A stretch of DNA of 64,000 bases. It comes from Hypericum androsaemum (lineage: Eukaryota > Streptophyta > Magnoliopsida > Malpighiales > Hypericaceae). Location: contig OZ023194.1 of the NCBI GenBank assembly GCA_963995505.1, positions 9,420,428 through 9,484,427 of the forward strand. The letters run 5' to 3'. A model generated the notes under the pieces. It was not told the DNA's origin. It saw only the letters and a list, made by a program, of their open reading frames with translations, and made no database searches. Position numbers and translations under genes: made by a program. Below, in pieces: positions 46,810 to 58,654 of the stretch; the stretch's first letter is position 1; each line of letters opens with the position of its first letter.

Positions 46810-47060
46810 GGCCTAGAAGAGGAAGAAAAGGAAGGCGAAAACCATGGGTAGGATCGGGGCGAGGCGGACAAATCCAGCCCGCATCGGGGTCAACAGGTGC
46901 ATCTTCTTGCTCTCATCGCCGGAGAGCTCGTGGTTCAATGTAAGGAGCTTATGTTGTGGATGGACGGACGACTGGAGAAGTTGGTCTGCGTGAGCTTGGC
47001 CTGGCTCTTCTGGCCGCTGTCCATCTTCCGGTGCGGGCTCAAGAATTGTGGCCATCACAT
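46810..47060 (-). pseudogene. Possible decayed gene 5' fragment
   Basis: On the minus strand one frame starts MDSGQKSQAKLTQTNFS and loses the frame soon after. A neighbouring frame later reads RAGFVRLAPILPMVFAFLFF, a membrane-anchor-like segment. A short basic N-terminus followed by one hydrophobic segment is typical of type II Golgi proteins of plants, so this may be the first exon of such a gene with a frameshift. I cannot name the family, and no downstream exons are seen. It could be chance in a GC-rich stretch. Confidence 0.3.
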
Positions 47061-47802
47061 CGAAGTCGCATGCCTCTACGTCCTAGCTTTGCATCAGGAA
47101 GTACATATTGAATGTGTAGGAGATGTTTCCCCTAAGGTCCAAACTGTTGCACGAGGACTAGTGCCCTAAGAAATTTTTAGTGTCCGTCGAATGATTGTGT
47201 TCACCAGAGAAGACGACTCGAATTAGTGTTCGATAAAATAAATAAAACGATCGATGACGTCAATGAGTAACCCAAAGTATAATAAAAACCACATAGAGGG
47301 GACGGCTACCTGCATTTTATAAAATGAGGGACTGCATCGTCTATTTGACCAAATACTGGGATCCAAGCATAATTTATCCTAAAATTTTTAGTTTTTTAGT
47401 CTACTATCATTAATGTATATTAAATATTCTTGTATAGTTATTTCTAAGTAATTTTTAAAATTTTAAATTTCTAAACAATCCAACCTATTTTTTCTCTCAC
47501 CATATTTCATTTATCATCTCGCTCCTCATTTCTTTCTCACTTTCCAACAAAAAGTCGTCAGCGACATTGATGTCGCGCCGCCCCCACGCCACCAACACAT
47601 CGGATATCCAAATATTTATAAAAACATATATCAGATATCAGATTTCAGTTATCATATATTTTGATCATATTTACCCATCACGTCACCATTCAAGTCTTTC
47701 AACAGTAGTTTGATCTCGAGTTACCAATAGAGCTCATCACTGAGTCACTTTATTAAAAGATTGAGGAGATTGGACACGACATGTTAGAGAAATCGAGTCA
47801 TG

Positions 47803-50264
47803 TGTTAAGGCAGCGGAAGCACTTTTGATAGGCCCATGCACAACAACAGAGAGATAGGAGAATAATAGGAACATAGAAGACATGCGATATACGTGGTTCG
47901 GTCAACTGACATACTCCACGGGGGTATAGACGATCTTCTCTATGATATGAAGTACAATGGATACATAGGTTATGGCGAGGCTACCAGCCTCAAGTCCTTC
48001 TCCCTGCCTATACTACCGTGCCTATTGTGTTTTACCCTAAGGAACTCCTTAAACACTGCCCTCCTATTTATAGGAGACTAACCCTAGAGTTCCTTCTTAA
48101 TTAGAATCCTATTACATTAGGCAATAACTAAATAGGAAGTTGAGACAATCCCAACAATCTCCACCTCGGCTCAAATTCCAAACCAATCGTCATCTCGAGC
48201 TTCATTTGCTCTTCCACATCCGATCATCATCTTCACTGCGTACCTCTTCCATTAAGCTCCATGCTCCACCTCGAACATGACTTCATCGTCCGCCTCAATC
48301 TGACGGGTACTCTTGCATGGTCTTCACTCGATCATCCAACGCCTTCTCCAAGCACCTATCAGGCTCCATAACCTGAAAAACTCCACCTGGAATCTTCCAC
48401 AAGTATTTACTCACCATGATCTTCATTCGATCACACAACACATCAGGAAAAAACTGTATGCGGCCAAGTTGCACCCTGCTCTTTGGCGCCATACTTTCTC
48501 AACCGATCTTCGCTACTCCACCTCCACGGTAAATCTCTACCTTCACTTAGTCATTGATATATTAGGAGAACACTGTATGGACGCAAGCTGCACCCTGCTC
48601 TTCGGCGCCATACTTTCTCAACCGATCTTCAGATCAAAACATGAGTAGAAGGTACCAACTTCTCGACTTTATATCACCTTCTTGTGACTGCCTCACTCCG
48701 GCCTTACATCACCTTCTCGTGATCACCTTGCTGGACACTTGCACCTCACTCCTTCATCCTCGTGGACACTAGTGGTAACCTGCGGAACACGTGAGTAAAC
48801 TGACACTTGCAACACCAGTGCTAAACTGTAATTCGCCGCCTTTATACTACATTTGTTCCTCGATCAATAAGTACTAGGCCTAAGCTCTGCTCAAGGTCTT
48901 CACCCGATCCACCTCCTGGTCTAACACTATGAACCCATGACCCGATCAAATCCCACGGAACAAGGGAGTACCACTCCTCCACCTTGAACCAAACCTCATG
49001 ACCGATCTTCTGTGAATCTACTTGACCTGAACTCATCTGCTTCAACAGGACCTCAATCTGACCTTCACTCGGCCAAATTCTTCTCGACTCGGACGCACAA
49101 ATCACCACGCCCTACATATGCCCAATGTGCATACCTGCATACTCCAAAGTTGTTGAAAAAAATCATAAATTAACCAATCCCTTGACTTTTAATCACACTA
49201 TTGATTTTCGGTCAACCAGTTAAATTGTTGACTTTCGGTCAACTGAAATCTAGGATTTCTTCTCCAATAATCCAAACACACTAAGAGCAAGGGAGCGGCG
49301 GCCAGCCACCACGCGGCAGCGACGACACAGGCTAGCGACAGCAATGACTCGGCCTCAGACGGCTGCGAGCTCAGGCGCGGTGGCGGAGCGGGCGAGGAGA
49401 GTCCTTTCTCCCCAACTTTCTCTCTCCCCGACTCTTCTGGCTCTGAACAACGGTGGCTGCTGACCGAGGGGCTGGCGACGGCGGGTTGCACAAGTGTCCT
49501 TCTCCCCTTTGGACGATCCCGGCGACGAGCGATGGCGGGCTGGGAGTCACTCTCCCCGACGATCTCTCTATCTCCTCTCCTCGGCGTCGCTTCTTTCTCT
49601 TTGCGACTTCTCATGGTGCGGCAGCGGTGCACCTCCTCCGATGACGGGAAGGCGACGACGACGACGCCCACAGGGCGTGCAGGCAGCGGGCGGCGACCAG
49701 CGATAGTCGGGCTTCTCGAGTTGAGCAACGGTGGCTCCCAAAACCCTAATCCAAAATTTTCCCCAAATTTTAGGATAATTACCAATTATCCCTGCCCTTC
49801 TTCTGAAATTACAAATCAGTCCCTCTATCTCATTTTCGAATTTTTCACTAAATCCAAAAGAGACTCCACACCAATTTTTACCCGAAGACACACCAAGCTC
49901 TTGATACCAATTGTTAGGGCAGCGTAAGCACTTTCGATAGGCTCATGCACAACAACAGAGAGATAGGAGAATAATAGGAACACAGAGGACACGCGATATA
50001 TGTGGTTTGGTCAACTGACCTACTCCACGGGGGTATAGACGATCTTCACTATGATATGAAGTACAACAGATACATAGGCTATGGCGAGGCTACCAGCCTC
50101 AAGTCCTTCTCCCTGCTTATACTACCGTACCTATTGTGTTTTGCCCCAAGGAATTCCTTAACACTGCCCTCCTATTTATAGGAGACTAACCCTAGAGTTT
50201 CTTCCTAATTAGAATTCTATTACATTAGGCAATAATTAAATAGGAAATTGACACATTCCCAACA
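47803..50264 (-). mobile_element. Non-autonomous LTR element, 2.46 kb, about 354-bp LTRs
   Basis: LTRs at 47803-48156 and 49912-50264 start TGTTA(A/G)GGCAGCG and end CCCAACA, with many substitutions, so the insertion is old. The minus-strand primer site (TTGGTATCAAGAGC, about 49897-49910) sits next to the right LTR. The 1.76-kb interior codes for no recognisable gag or pol. It contains a GC-rich leader (49270-49740), WRKY-like TTGAC words (49200-49245) and a diverged duplication at about 48445-48510 and 48565-48630 (TTGGCGCCATACTTTCTCAA). Flanks TCATG and TCCCG match at only three of five positions. Confidence 0.8.
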
Positions 50265-51169
50265 TCCCGTGGTTTAAGTGTATTGTCAGCATGTTCCATC
50301 AGTATCAAGTTGTAGAATGCATCAATGTGTGGCGTGAAAGTGGCTGCAGCACAACGACTACAAGACTGGCAACTCTTCGTTGAAAACAATTGAGAGAAAA
50401 GGAGTGGTCGGAAAAAGTATTGAGGAAAAATATTCGGATATTTTGGAATTTTCTTTTTATTTGTCATACTCTCAATTTTTTAGCGACTTGTATTGAAGGC
50501 CTTATAATTTCTCTAATTTGTGAACCAGTTGGAGGACTTTGAGATGTTATACGGACATCTCAATTTGGTGCTGGAAAGAATATTATATTATATTTGTATT
50601 TTTTTTTTCGTTAATTGGTAAAAAATGACCGTATTTTTGTACTCCAATAAATTGGAGCACACTTTATATTTAATCAATTATCAGTTAAAATTGTTCTGTA
50701 ATATATTACTTAATCTTACTAAACATATTGTTCAATATTTAATCTATTATTTGCTAAATTAAATCCACAATCTACCGATTAAATTGTAGGCTCAATGACG
50801 AGCAAACCACAAAATATAAACTACATCTCTCAATTTAAATCATGTACTTCAGATGAAAATTTAAAAAAAATTAGAAAGCTTAAAGGCTTTTATAATATCT
50901 TAGAAATAATTAAAATAAGCTTTTAGTATATATCCTACCAGAGCTTCTCTGTCCAAGCGAAATCTATTTGGCACTAGTGCAAAAGTATGAAACAAACTAG
51001 AACAATTTTACTAACCACTCAAGATTTGCGCATAATTAGTTGAGAGGTATACGATGTATAAAAGGTCTAGCTTACATGGAAGGAAAGAACACAAGCACAT
51101 TTGACGATCCGACAAGATTGATCGGTCTCGTCGGATCGGTCTCTCGACGTATAAATGATCGATGCAACG
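50265..51169. other. Intergenic, 3' flank of the DRIP-like gene
   Basis: AT-rich DNA without a gene. The 3' UTR of the minus-strand gene that ends at 51170 must lie in its right part. A frame at 50225-50467 has no recognisable content. Confidence 0.4.
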
Positions 51170-54100
51170 TTATATGGCTGCTCGGAACTTCCGACTGTAT
51201 TGCAGTTCCATAACAAAGTCCTTGGCGGAGGAACCCACGGACATGGGTACTTTTCGGGCTGTCGATGCTGTCCGAAACCACAGGTCTACTACCTTGTGCA
51301 GCTGCAGAGATGGAAGAATTGGCTGACCGCGACACTTAATCTCAACCTACGAGTTAGAAACAGAGATCACATTAACGATCTTCAAACAAAAGTGAACTAA
51401 CAGAGAAGATAGACTAGTATCATGCTCATAATAAGAAGCGAGCTCGGGGATTGGAGCGGCAAACATAGGACATTAGGACCCAGAATGCCTTTAGAGGTGG
51501 TTCTCAAATCATCCACATATAACAAGTGTGAGATCGGACAGCCGCAGTTTCGGTAGCATCACAAACAGATAAGTTGATAGCAGTGAACCTTGGCGAGAGC
51601 TGGTAGTCATATAGACACTTGTATGCCCCTATGAACATGATGTTTCAGTTAGCTAGATTGTCAATCAGTCTACTGAAATATCCCGTGTCATCGAATATTG
51701 AAGTTCTTCCTTCTAAGTTCCAATTTTCTTGAATTCAAAAGCCATGTCCAATTTATATGCAGCAGAATAGTAAGAGTCCATATCTTTTTTCTATGCAAAA
51801 AAATAAAATTAAAATAAAGAACAAATACTTCAGTCAAATCTTTTTGGTGGAGTAAAACTTACCTCAACTTCACTAGGAAGATCCAGTTTTTTCACAAGAT
51901 ATTTCTGAATGAGCGAGACTGTCATTTTACCATCCCTATCATCAGCATGAATCAACGACATGTCAGATACTTGAATGACGTAGGACAACAAAACAAAGTC
52001 GGACAGATTCCAGAAGCAAACACCCATACAAAAGTTCAATTTGTCTAAGAATTGAACTAGGACATAACTAAAAGCTGTTTTAGAATTAGATAAGAATGAA
52101 ACAAAGCTATGAGTCCTGGTTGCTGAAGAAATAGATATGAACGAAATTAAGCCATAGAACAGGAAGACAATCAAGAAGAACCAGAAATGAAGCACAATGG
52201 TTCCAGCAGTACAGGTAATCTCAAACCTTTACAGGGTTTCATTCTGTCATGAACATAGAAGATACTCGTTTCCTTTTCCATATTAAAACAAGGTACTCGT
52301 ACACAGGAGTTCCGAGATACAACTAGCACAAAACAAGAAAAATGAGAAAAATAGAACTCACTTGATTCTTAAGTAGCAAGATGGTATCTGAGGCAGCATA
52401 GTATCTCTTTTCCTGAAGCCATGAGCATATAAGTTAGCTAATTGAAACAATTAATATTGAATATTTCCATAGATTCAGATCACGGACTGGAAAGGAAACA
52501 ACTTACTGGTCCTCTGAAGGAACTAAAGAGAACCAAATAGGACTATTCCTTCTGTTGCTCTTAGACCTCATTGCATCCAGCATGAATTTCTCTGAGGAAG
52601 TCTGCTCTTCAGACATGGTTCCCCGTTTCTTTGCTGCTGTTAACCTTCTACGTTTGACAGCCAATGGAAGTGAGTTTAAACCATTTTTCTCACCATTAAA
52701 TTTATTGTCTTGCCCATGCAGCTTGGTTTTAGCTCTTGGAATATGGTTTGAACTATCATGACCATTGGAAGACTCCGGCTTGGACTTGTTTGCTGTAAAG
52801 TATACATCACAATCAACACTATCAGTGAGTTCTGATTTGGCAATAGACAACCCTTGTAAATGTGACTTTGATGATTTTGTTCTATTAGCAGCTTCAACAA
52901 GGCAATTTAACGGCGTCCATAGATCAGCTTTCGCTTCTGTCATTTCAACTTTATTATCTGCAACTTCTTCAGGCCTCTGACTAAAACACGGCTTAGTCTC
53001 AGAAGAATCCTGCTAAAACAGAAATGTAGCTCTGAGACAGAAGCAACTACTGAAAGCATGAGATTAGAATTTATGTTTAACAGAGCACATAGAAGAAAAT
53101 TTACCCCCAAAACCTTCTGTTTACTGTTCCCATCTTGATTAGGAGATTCAGGTGAGCTTGACCCCGTTGGTTTAGCCTCTTCAGGTTCATCTTTCCCATT
53201 GGACTCATCAGCAGTATAACTACTTCGTACAGCTGCAGATTTCCTTCCACCAGATTTAGATCTCCTGCCTGTCAATCCAGCTTGAACTTGGACTTTAGGA
53301 GCACTAACCACCAGTGACGATAATGATCTCTCCTTCCTTTTGGCTGGGAGTGCAACTGCTGGTGTAACTTCGGGGGCCGTTACTTTTCTCCTTCTCAAGG
53401 GGAATATTTTTGATCTTATATCTTGCAGGTTGTGATCCGGCCTGCAACGTGGAAAGAAAGAAGCATGCAACTATAACCAATCTTCATATAAGCATTCCAA
53501 TATTTATTTTACTGAAAGACGTAAGTGACAGATTGATCAATACATATGAGCAGTAGGAACATAATTCTATTGAGCTATAAGGAGCTTCACTGTGAACATA
53601 TGAACATGAGAAAGAACCAGTCAAGATTATATGGGTCGAGCAAGATGGTGTCACGAGCCATTTCTTACCGGAATGAACTCTGTCAAATCCCAGCTCGAAT
53701 TAGAGGATCAATTAAGTGAAGTTTGAATTATGCGAATAGAACCTTATGATACTACTAAATGACAACCTAGTACCTTTTGGAAGCTAAGAATTTCAATGCA
53801 ATCACTCCACTAAGAGTTAAAACATGATGTGCGGATGATAAATGGAAGCATGAGAAATAAACAGATTGCAGATACAGAACTTCAAAGCATCAATAGCTGC
53901 TTGCTCGCCTCACCAAGTTCAAAGCATGATGTTTGAACATGCTCCGAGATGTCAAATATCATTTCCCTTACATATCATTCTCCTCTAAATTAGAGGACAG
54001 AGTAATCATATATTCTTCTGTACAAGTCAGACAGATAATAAAATCTCACGCAAGGGAGGAGAAAAAGCATATCATCAAAGAATCTAGAATAATTGTGGAA

Positions 54101-55200
54101 GAACTTAAAAAGAAATCCCAAAAAGGCATGTGCTCTCTTTCTAGAAACTCTCATATAGGTAGTTATTTGGTACTTCGAGCAGCATAAATAATTAGATTGC
54201 CACCAACCAATTACTCGGAACTCAATGCAACCAACGCTGAGGCATAACTGTAGTCACGTAAATGATAAAACTTAACCGACCTGATCATATAAAAACCAAT
54301 GGTCTATTGCTCAGTGCTGAATCACAATAAAATGTTACAAGAAGACTACTAAGACCAAAGGGAATAGCAAAGTGGCATGTTGATATAACTAGAGTACAAG
54401 AAGGGCTGACCGACCTCAGTTTCTCCATCGGCAGGATTCCTAGATCGATATTGCAAACAGGACAGCTATCAACTTCTTCATCCGAGAGCTTTTCGTAGAT
54501 GCACTTTCTGCAGACTGGCATTCCAGATCTAGGCATCATCAACAGTTCATGAACAAAGACAAAAACCTTCTTCTAGGAAGAATAACCTGATAAAACACTC
54601 ATGGGGCATGCTTATAAATTTAAGCAACAATCTCTCTCTAGCGCACATTCCTAAACCCAAAAGCAAAAAAGGCAGCCATAGTCGAATGCAGACAACTCGA
54701 ACATTAAGCTGTACGGATAATTTGCGAAGCACGATAAGTAATTACCCCAGGAAGTTCGATTCTTCGAATAAAACTCAATCACTCACTCGTGCCAACGATG
54801 GGCGGATTTACTATACACGTAAAGTACACAGCTTGAGCCATAATTTATTCAATTTACAAAAAAACATGAGCAGCCCAGGTCTCCAATTCGCGAGGACACC
54901 AAAATCCACACATCCCCAACGTCCACGTAAAAAACCCAGATCGACCCAACACGGGAATAACCCAGATCGTAGCAAGCAAAACGGCTAAGTACGACACTAG
55001 AAGAAAAAAAAACAAACTTGGCCAAATGTAAGAAGGGAGACAAGAAGAAGAAGAAGAAGAAGAAGAAGAAGCAGAAGCTTACACGTGTGGAGGCACAAGG
55101 AGATGGTGGTGGCTTCCTTGAGGAGCTTATCACAAAGAGGGCATCGCATGCACGCCTCCATAACCTCCCTCTTCACCTTCACCACCGGACCACCGCCCAT
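51170..55200 (-). CDS. DRIP2: RING-type E3 ubiquitin ligase, DRIP1/DRIP2-like
   Basis: Its Arabidopsis relatives ubiquitinate the drought factor DREB2A in the nucleus; the same target here is inference. Seven exons join in frame: 55200-55083, 54514-54415, 53441-53105, 53009-52507, 52412-52362, 51935-51863 and 51346-51170 (452 aa, stop TAA). The N-terminal C3HC4 RING spans residues 20-60: C20-C23, C36-H38, C41-C44, C57-C60, split by intron 1 within codon F40. A basic stretch (FPLRRRKVTAPE) and a long, low-complexity middle follow. The last 100 residues (LPQIPSCYLRIKDG, QKYLVKKLDLPSEVE, GSSAKDFVMELQYSRK) form the ubiquitin-like RAWUL region of Polycomb-type RING proteins. Exon 4 has a tandem TAGCAG acceptor, so a form with one extra Gln is possible. 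A TATATATATA at 55230-55240 is too close to the ATG to be a normal TATA box. DRIP1 and DRIP2 cannot be told apart here. Confidence 0.92.
55040..55072 (+). repeat. (GAA)n repeat in intron 1 of the DRIP-like gene
   Basis: About ten AAG/GAA units lie just inside the first intron, giving a pyrimidine-rich stretch close to the donor on the coding strand. Confidence 0.85.
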
Positions 55201-55377
55201 CTCTTTACCTCCTTCGCTTCGCTTCGCTTTATATATATATCCACTTCCCTTACTACAACGGCGAGGTCTATAGCTTTGGGGTGAGAAATTGGGCGGACAA
55301 TAGTTAGTTAAACAAGGGTGGGGGTGTGGAGATTGGGAGGTAATTTGGAGATGAAAGTGGCCGGTTCTTGTCTTTGT

Positions 55378-55396
55378 AGAGAGAGAGAGAGAGAGG
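55378..55396 (+). repeat. (GA)n repeat upstream of the DRIP-like gene
   Basis: On the coding (minus) strand this is a CT run about 180 bases above the ATG. CT-rich initiator or leader tracts are common in plant promoters, so it could lie in the 5' leader. Confidence 0.7.
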
Positions 55397-55571
55397 GGAA
55401 GAGTGGAAGGAAACTCTACGTGCGTGCGTGCGAGGTTTGCTAGTGTTGCTGTTGTTAAGGGAAGGAGGTTGGGCGTTTTGAGTTCGGAGTTTGGACAAAG
55501 ACGCGTGGGTTTTGTGCCTTTTTTTACTCTCTTTGGGAAATAAAATTCATCTACTCCGTATTTTATAAGGA

Positions 55572-57390
55572 ATAGTGCACTTTAGTACCGTATGGTATCA
55601 CGGTTTTCGGATGCAGTTCTTATAGTTTAAAACGCATGATATCGGTCTAAGTCTTTTTTTTCAACTTTTACCACCTCCCGGTCCCGGCTGCTCAGGGTTA
55701 CCCGGCCATCTGGATTTTTCAGGTCGACTTTACTAAATGTGTTGAGATTTTGGCGAGTGATCGGTCAAAGTCGAGAAGACTTGCGTGCGCCAGGGTTGCT
55801 AGCAGACGCCAGTGAGAACAGGGACTTCAATTTGATAGGTATTCAGTTTAAGACTCCTAGTTAGTCTAGATAGACTTCATGGATGCATTAGGGTTGCCTA
55901 TAAATATATTCATGGAGTCTATCTAAACTAACTATAAATAGATATAGGTTTTTAAACTTACAAATTGCCTATAAATAGATAGACTCCATGGATGCCTTAA
56001 TAAATGAGCTTCAGATGAGCTTGAGATGTGGCTTGGAAACTCAATCTATCTCCCGTAAACGTAAGCAGTTTATCGAACCACATAATTTTTTTGGGGGTTA
56101 GAACATAGGTAATTCCGTTGTGCATCCATATCTTTAAGTAGGTTGATTTTTTAACAAATTGGTATTCTGCATTTAAGGAAAGATGGCTAGTTATGGCTCG
56201 AAGTTTGACCTGTGAAGTTCGACGAAATGACAAATTTTGGGTTATGGCAAAGGCATGTCAAAGATCTATTAGTGCAGGCGTGCATTAAGGAATGATCAAC
56301 GCGATCTCGGAAAAGAAGTATGAGAAGATGGAGGAGCAAGAGTAGCACGAGTTGGATGCTAAAGCGATGGCGACAATTTGCTTGTACTTGGCAGATAGCA
56401 AAAGCTCATGATATATGAGGTTAGATCATATAAGAGAGCAGGGTTTGATAGGTTTTGACATGAATAAATTGAGTGTTGATAGGTTTTGACATGAATAAAT
56501 TGAGTGCAGCCGAGAAGGTTCTTGGAATAGGTATTCAGAGAGGCATGATTAGAAAGAAGCTACGGTTGTCTCAAGTCGCGTGCATAGCAATGACTTTGAT
56601 ACCTTATACCACGTGGTTTAGAATGCATCAAACTAATAACTAGTGTTTGATGTTTTGAGACTTTGGTTACACGGGCATAATATCCCATATTATCTGATCA
56701 CTTAGCGTGTCACGTCAATCCAGATTGTCATGTGTATTGTCACCACTGCATATGGGATTGGTGACATGACTTTTTGAAAACATAATTAATTTTTTAATGT
56801 TGTTCAAAAATACCCAGATTTGTTGAGATTTTTTTAAATCAACCCCACATTTTTGGTAAAGTGAACTAAAAAAATTCCAATTTTTCTAAAAAGAAGGGGT
56901 TAGGGTCGTACGGCGACGGGGGGTTGAGGATGAGGCAACGACGGGGCTGAGTTTGGAGAGAGGCGGCTGCGAGGCAAGATTTGAGAGGGGAGAGGAGTAG
57001 ATTAACCAATAAATCTAGAGTATGGTAAAAAGGGGAGGTTTACCTGGGTACATGAACTTTTAGAAAAAAATAGATTTTTTTGACAAATTTAAAGTTTTTA
57101 GTTCGCTTTATTAAAAGTGTGGGAGAGATTTGAAAAATTCTCCACAAATTTGGATTTTCTGAAAAGCCATGTCATCATTCATCAACCATGTGGCCATAGG
57201 TGGCAATCCATATGAAATCTAGGTTGACATGGCATGCTAGATGGCCGGTCAGCAAAGGAGATGCTACTCGTGTCACTAAACTATCAAAACTTCAAATGCA
57301 ATCACTGGTTTGATATTTTTTTAAACCAAATGGTATTAAAATAAAAAGATTCAAACCACATGCTACTAAGTGAATTTTTCTTAATCATTT
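55572..57390. other. Possible older TIR element around the Copia fragment
   Basis: GTGCACTTTAGTACCGTATGG at the left and the reverse of CCACATGCTACTAAGTGAATT at the right resemble each other and the arms of the MITE at 34497. The Copia fragment would then be nested between them. The match is weak and no target duplication was found. The remaining sequence has no gene. Confidence 0.25.
55820..56580 (+). pseudogene. Rearranged Copia fragment: LTR, gag start and pre-integrase piece
   Basis: An LTR-like stretch (about 55820-56156, end TTTAACA) shares GACTCCTAG, AGATAGACT and CCTATAAATA words with the reversed LTRs at 12.9 and 14.6 kb. A decayed primer site TTGGTATTCTGC (56159-56170) and a gag start at 56183 (MASYGSKFD, stop, then NFGLWQRHVKDLLVQ) follow. 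Gag then jumps to MRLDHIREQGLIGFDMNKLS near 56420, a pre-integrase motif, so everything between was deleted. A 31-bp tandem duplication at 56445-56506 (TTGATAGGTTTTGACATGAA and on) shifts the frame. Nothing here is functional. Confidence 0.65.
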
Positions 57391-57404
57391 AATATTATTA
57401 TTAG

Positions 57405-57525
57405 AGAAAATTACGCTAGCTTCCCTCATGTTTGGTAACATCTATGATGTCATCCCTTCTCTTTAAAGAGAACGGGCCGCATCATAGATATTACCACACA
57501 CGAAGAACTCTAATGCAATTTTTTC
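57405..57525. mobile_element. Small MITE with about 45-bp inverted ends
   Basis: AGAAAATTACGCTAGCTTCC through AACATCTATGATG is mirrored by CATCATAGATATTACC through TGCAATTTTTTCT. Both sides are bordered by TATTATTAT, which could be a target duplication but is also simple AT sequence. There is no coding capacity. Confidence 0.55.
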
Positions 57526-58654
57526 TTATTATTATCATACAATTATGACATTTGACTTTCATTTTTTATTTGCATATAAAGGATACAAATATAAAATATC
57601 AAAAAAAAGAATACTCATAATAATATTTTGAAAAACTGTAAAAATATTGTCTCTTTGAAGATCGCATTTTTTAGATTGAATCTTAAACGAAGTGAGAGTA
57701 ATCGTATGCCTTTAAGCACAAATTATCCTTCTATACTCGGTTCACGCCTCAAAGTTAAGTAAGTTCCTGAGGTACAATGTTCAATCTCTTCGATTAGATG
57801 AAGAAATAATTTTATCGACTTGCGAACCTCTAATGATACAGAACTCATACTTGAGAATGTGTATACTCTGATATGGGAGAGAGATTAGAGTAGAAAACTA
57901 TGGATGGGTCTTGGTGAGTTTGAAATGAGAAGATGAGACCCCTTTATAACCTGGTTGAGAGACACCTCATTAAATTCAGTAGCAATGAGGATTATTTATT
58001 CCCATATCAATCCTTATCAATAAATAATAGGAGCCATAAAATTTCATATTCGCATTGGTTGTTATGGTCAATAAATGGCTCGACATGGAAAAGATTGCGG
58101 AAGGCAATAGTGATGGACTTATCCTAAGCCCAAAATTATTGGCCCACGACTGAAACAACAAGTAGTTTAGCCAGGGTTCAAAAGAATAGGCTGAGAAACT
58201 CGAAATAATTCTCACATATAAGATAATTTTTATTCAAATCAAATATCATATATCGTTACGAAATGTTCTTGACAAATTTTGTCGGAGAAATTTTCCAATT
58301 CCGAATTAGAAACCTGAAAATTATATTTTAACAAATTTGAGTGACAAAAATAGGTATTTTGAAACAGTAAGAACTCAGTAACTGAGTTTAATTAAACGAG
58401 AAGGCCAACAAAATATCTTATCAAACAATACGGATCCGAAGAGTGATAAACCAAAACAATAAGGTGCGGAGAACAATTCGCCCCTTCTCTGGTTTGTTCC
58501 GGAGAACAAGAAAAAGAAGTCTCTCCAGTTCTAAACTCTCTCTGTTCCTGTCCGCCGCCTCCAACACAAAACCGAACAGACAGCTTCAAGAACAAAACAG
58601 GACAGCTTCAACTTCGAACCTTCTTCCTGTTCTAGGCTAAAACCCTCGGTATCC
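57526..58654. other. Promoter-side flank of the ankyrin-TPR gene
   Basis: No other gene is seen. The 5' leader of the downstream gene probably lies within about 58470-58654, where composition becomes CT-rich. Confidence 0.35.

Noticed and set aside
49198..49785. 195-codon minus-strand frame
   Set aside because: It lies in the GC-rich leader of the non-autonomous LTR element, overlaps equally long frames on the other strand and has no domain.
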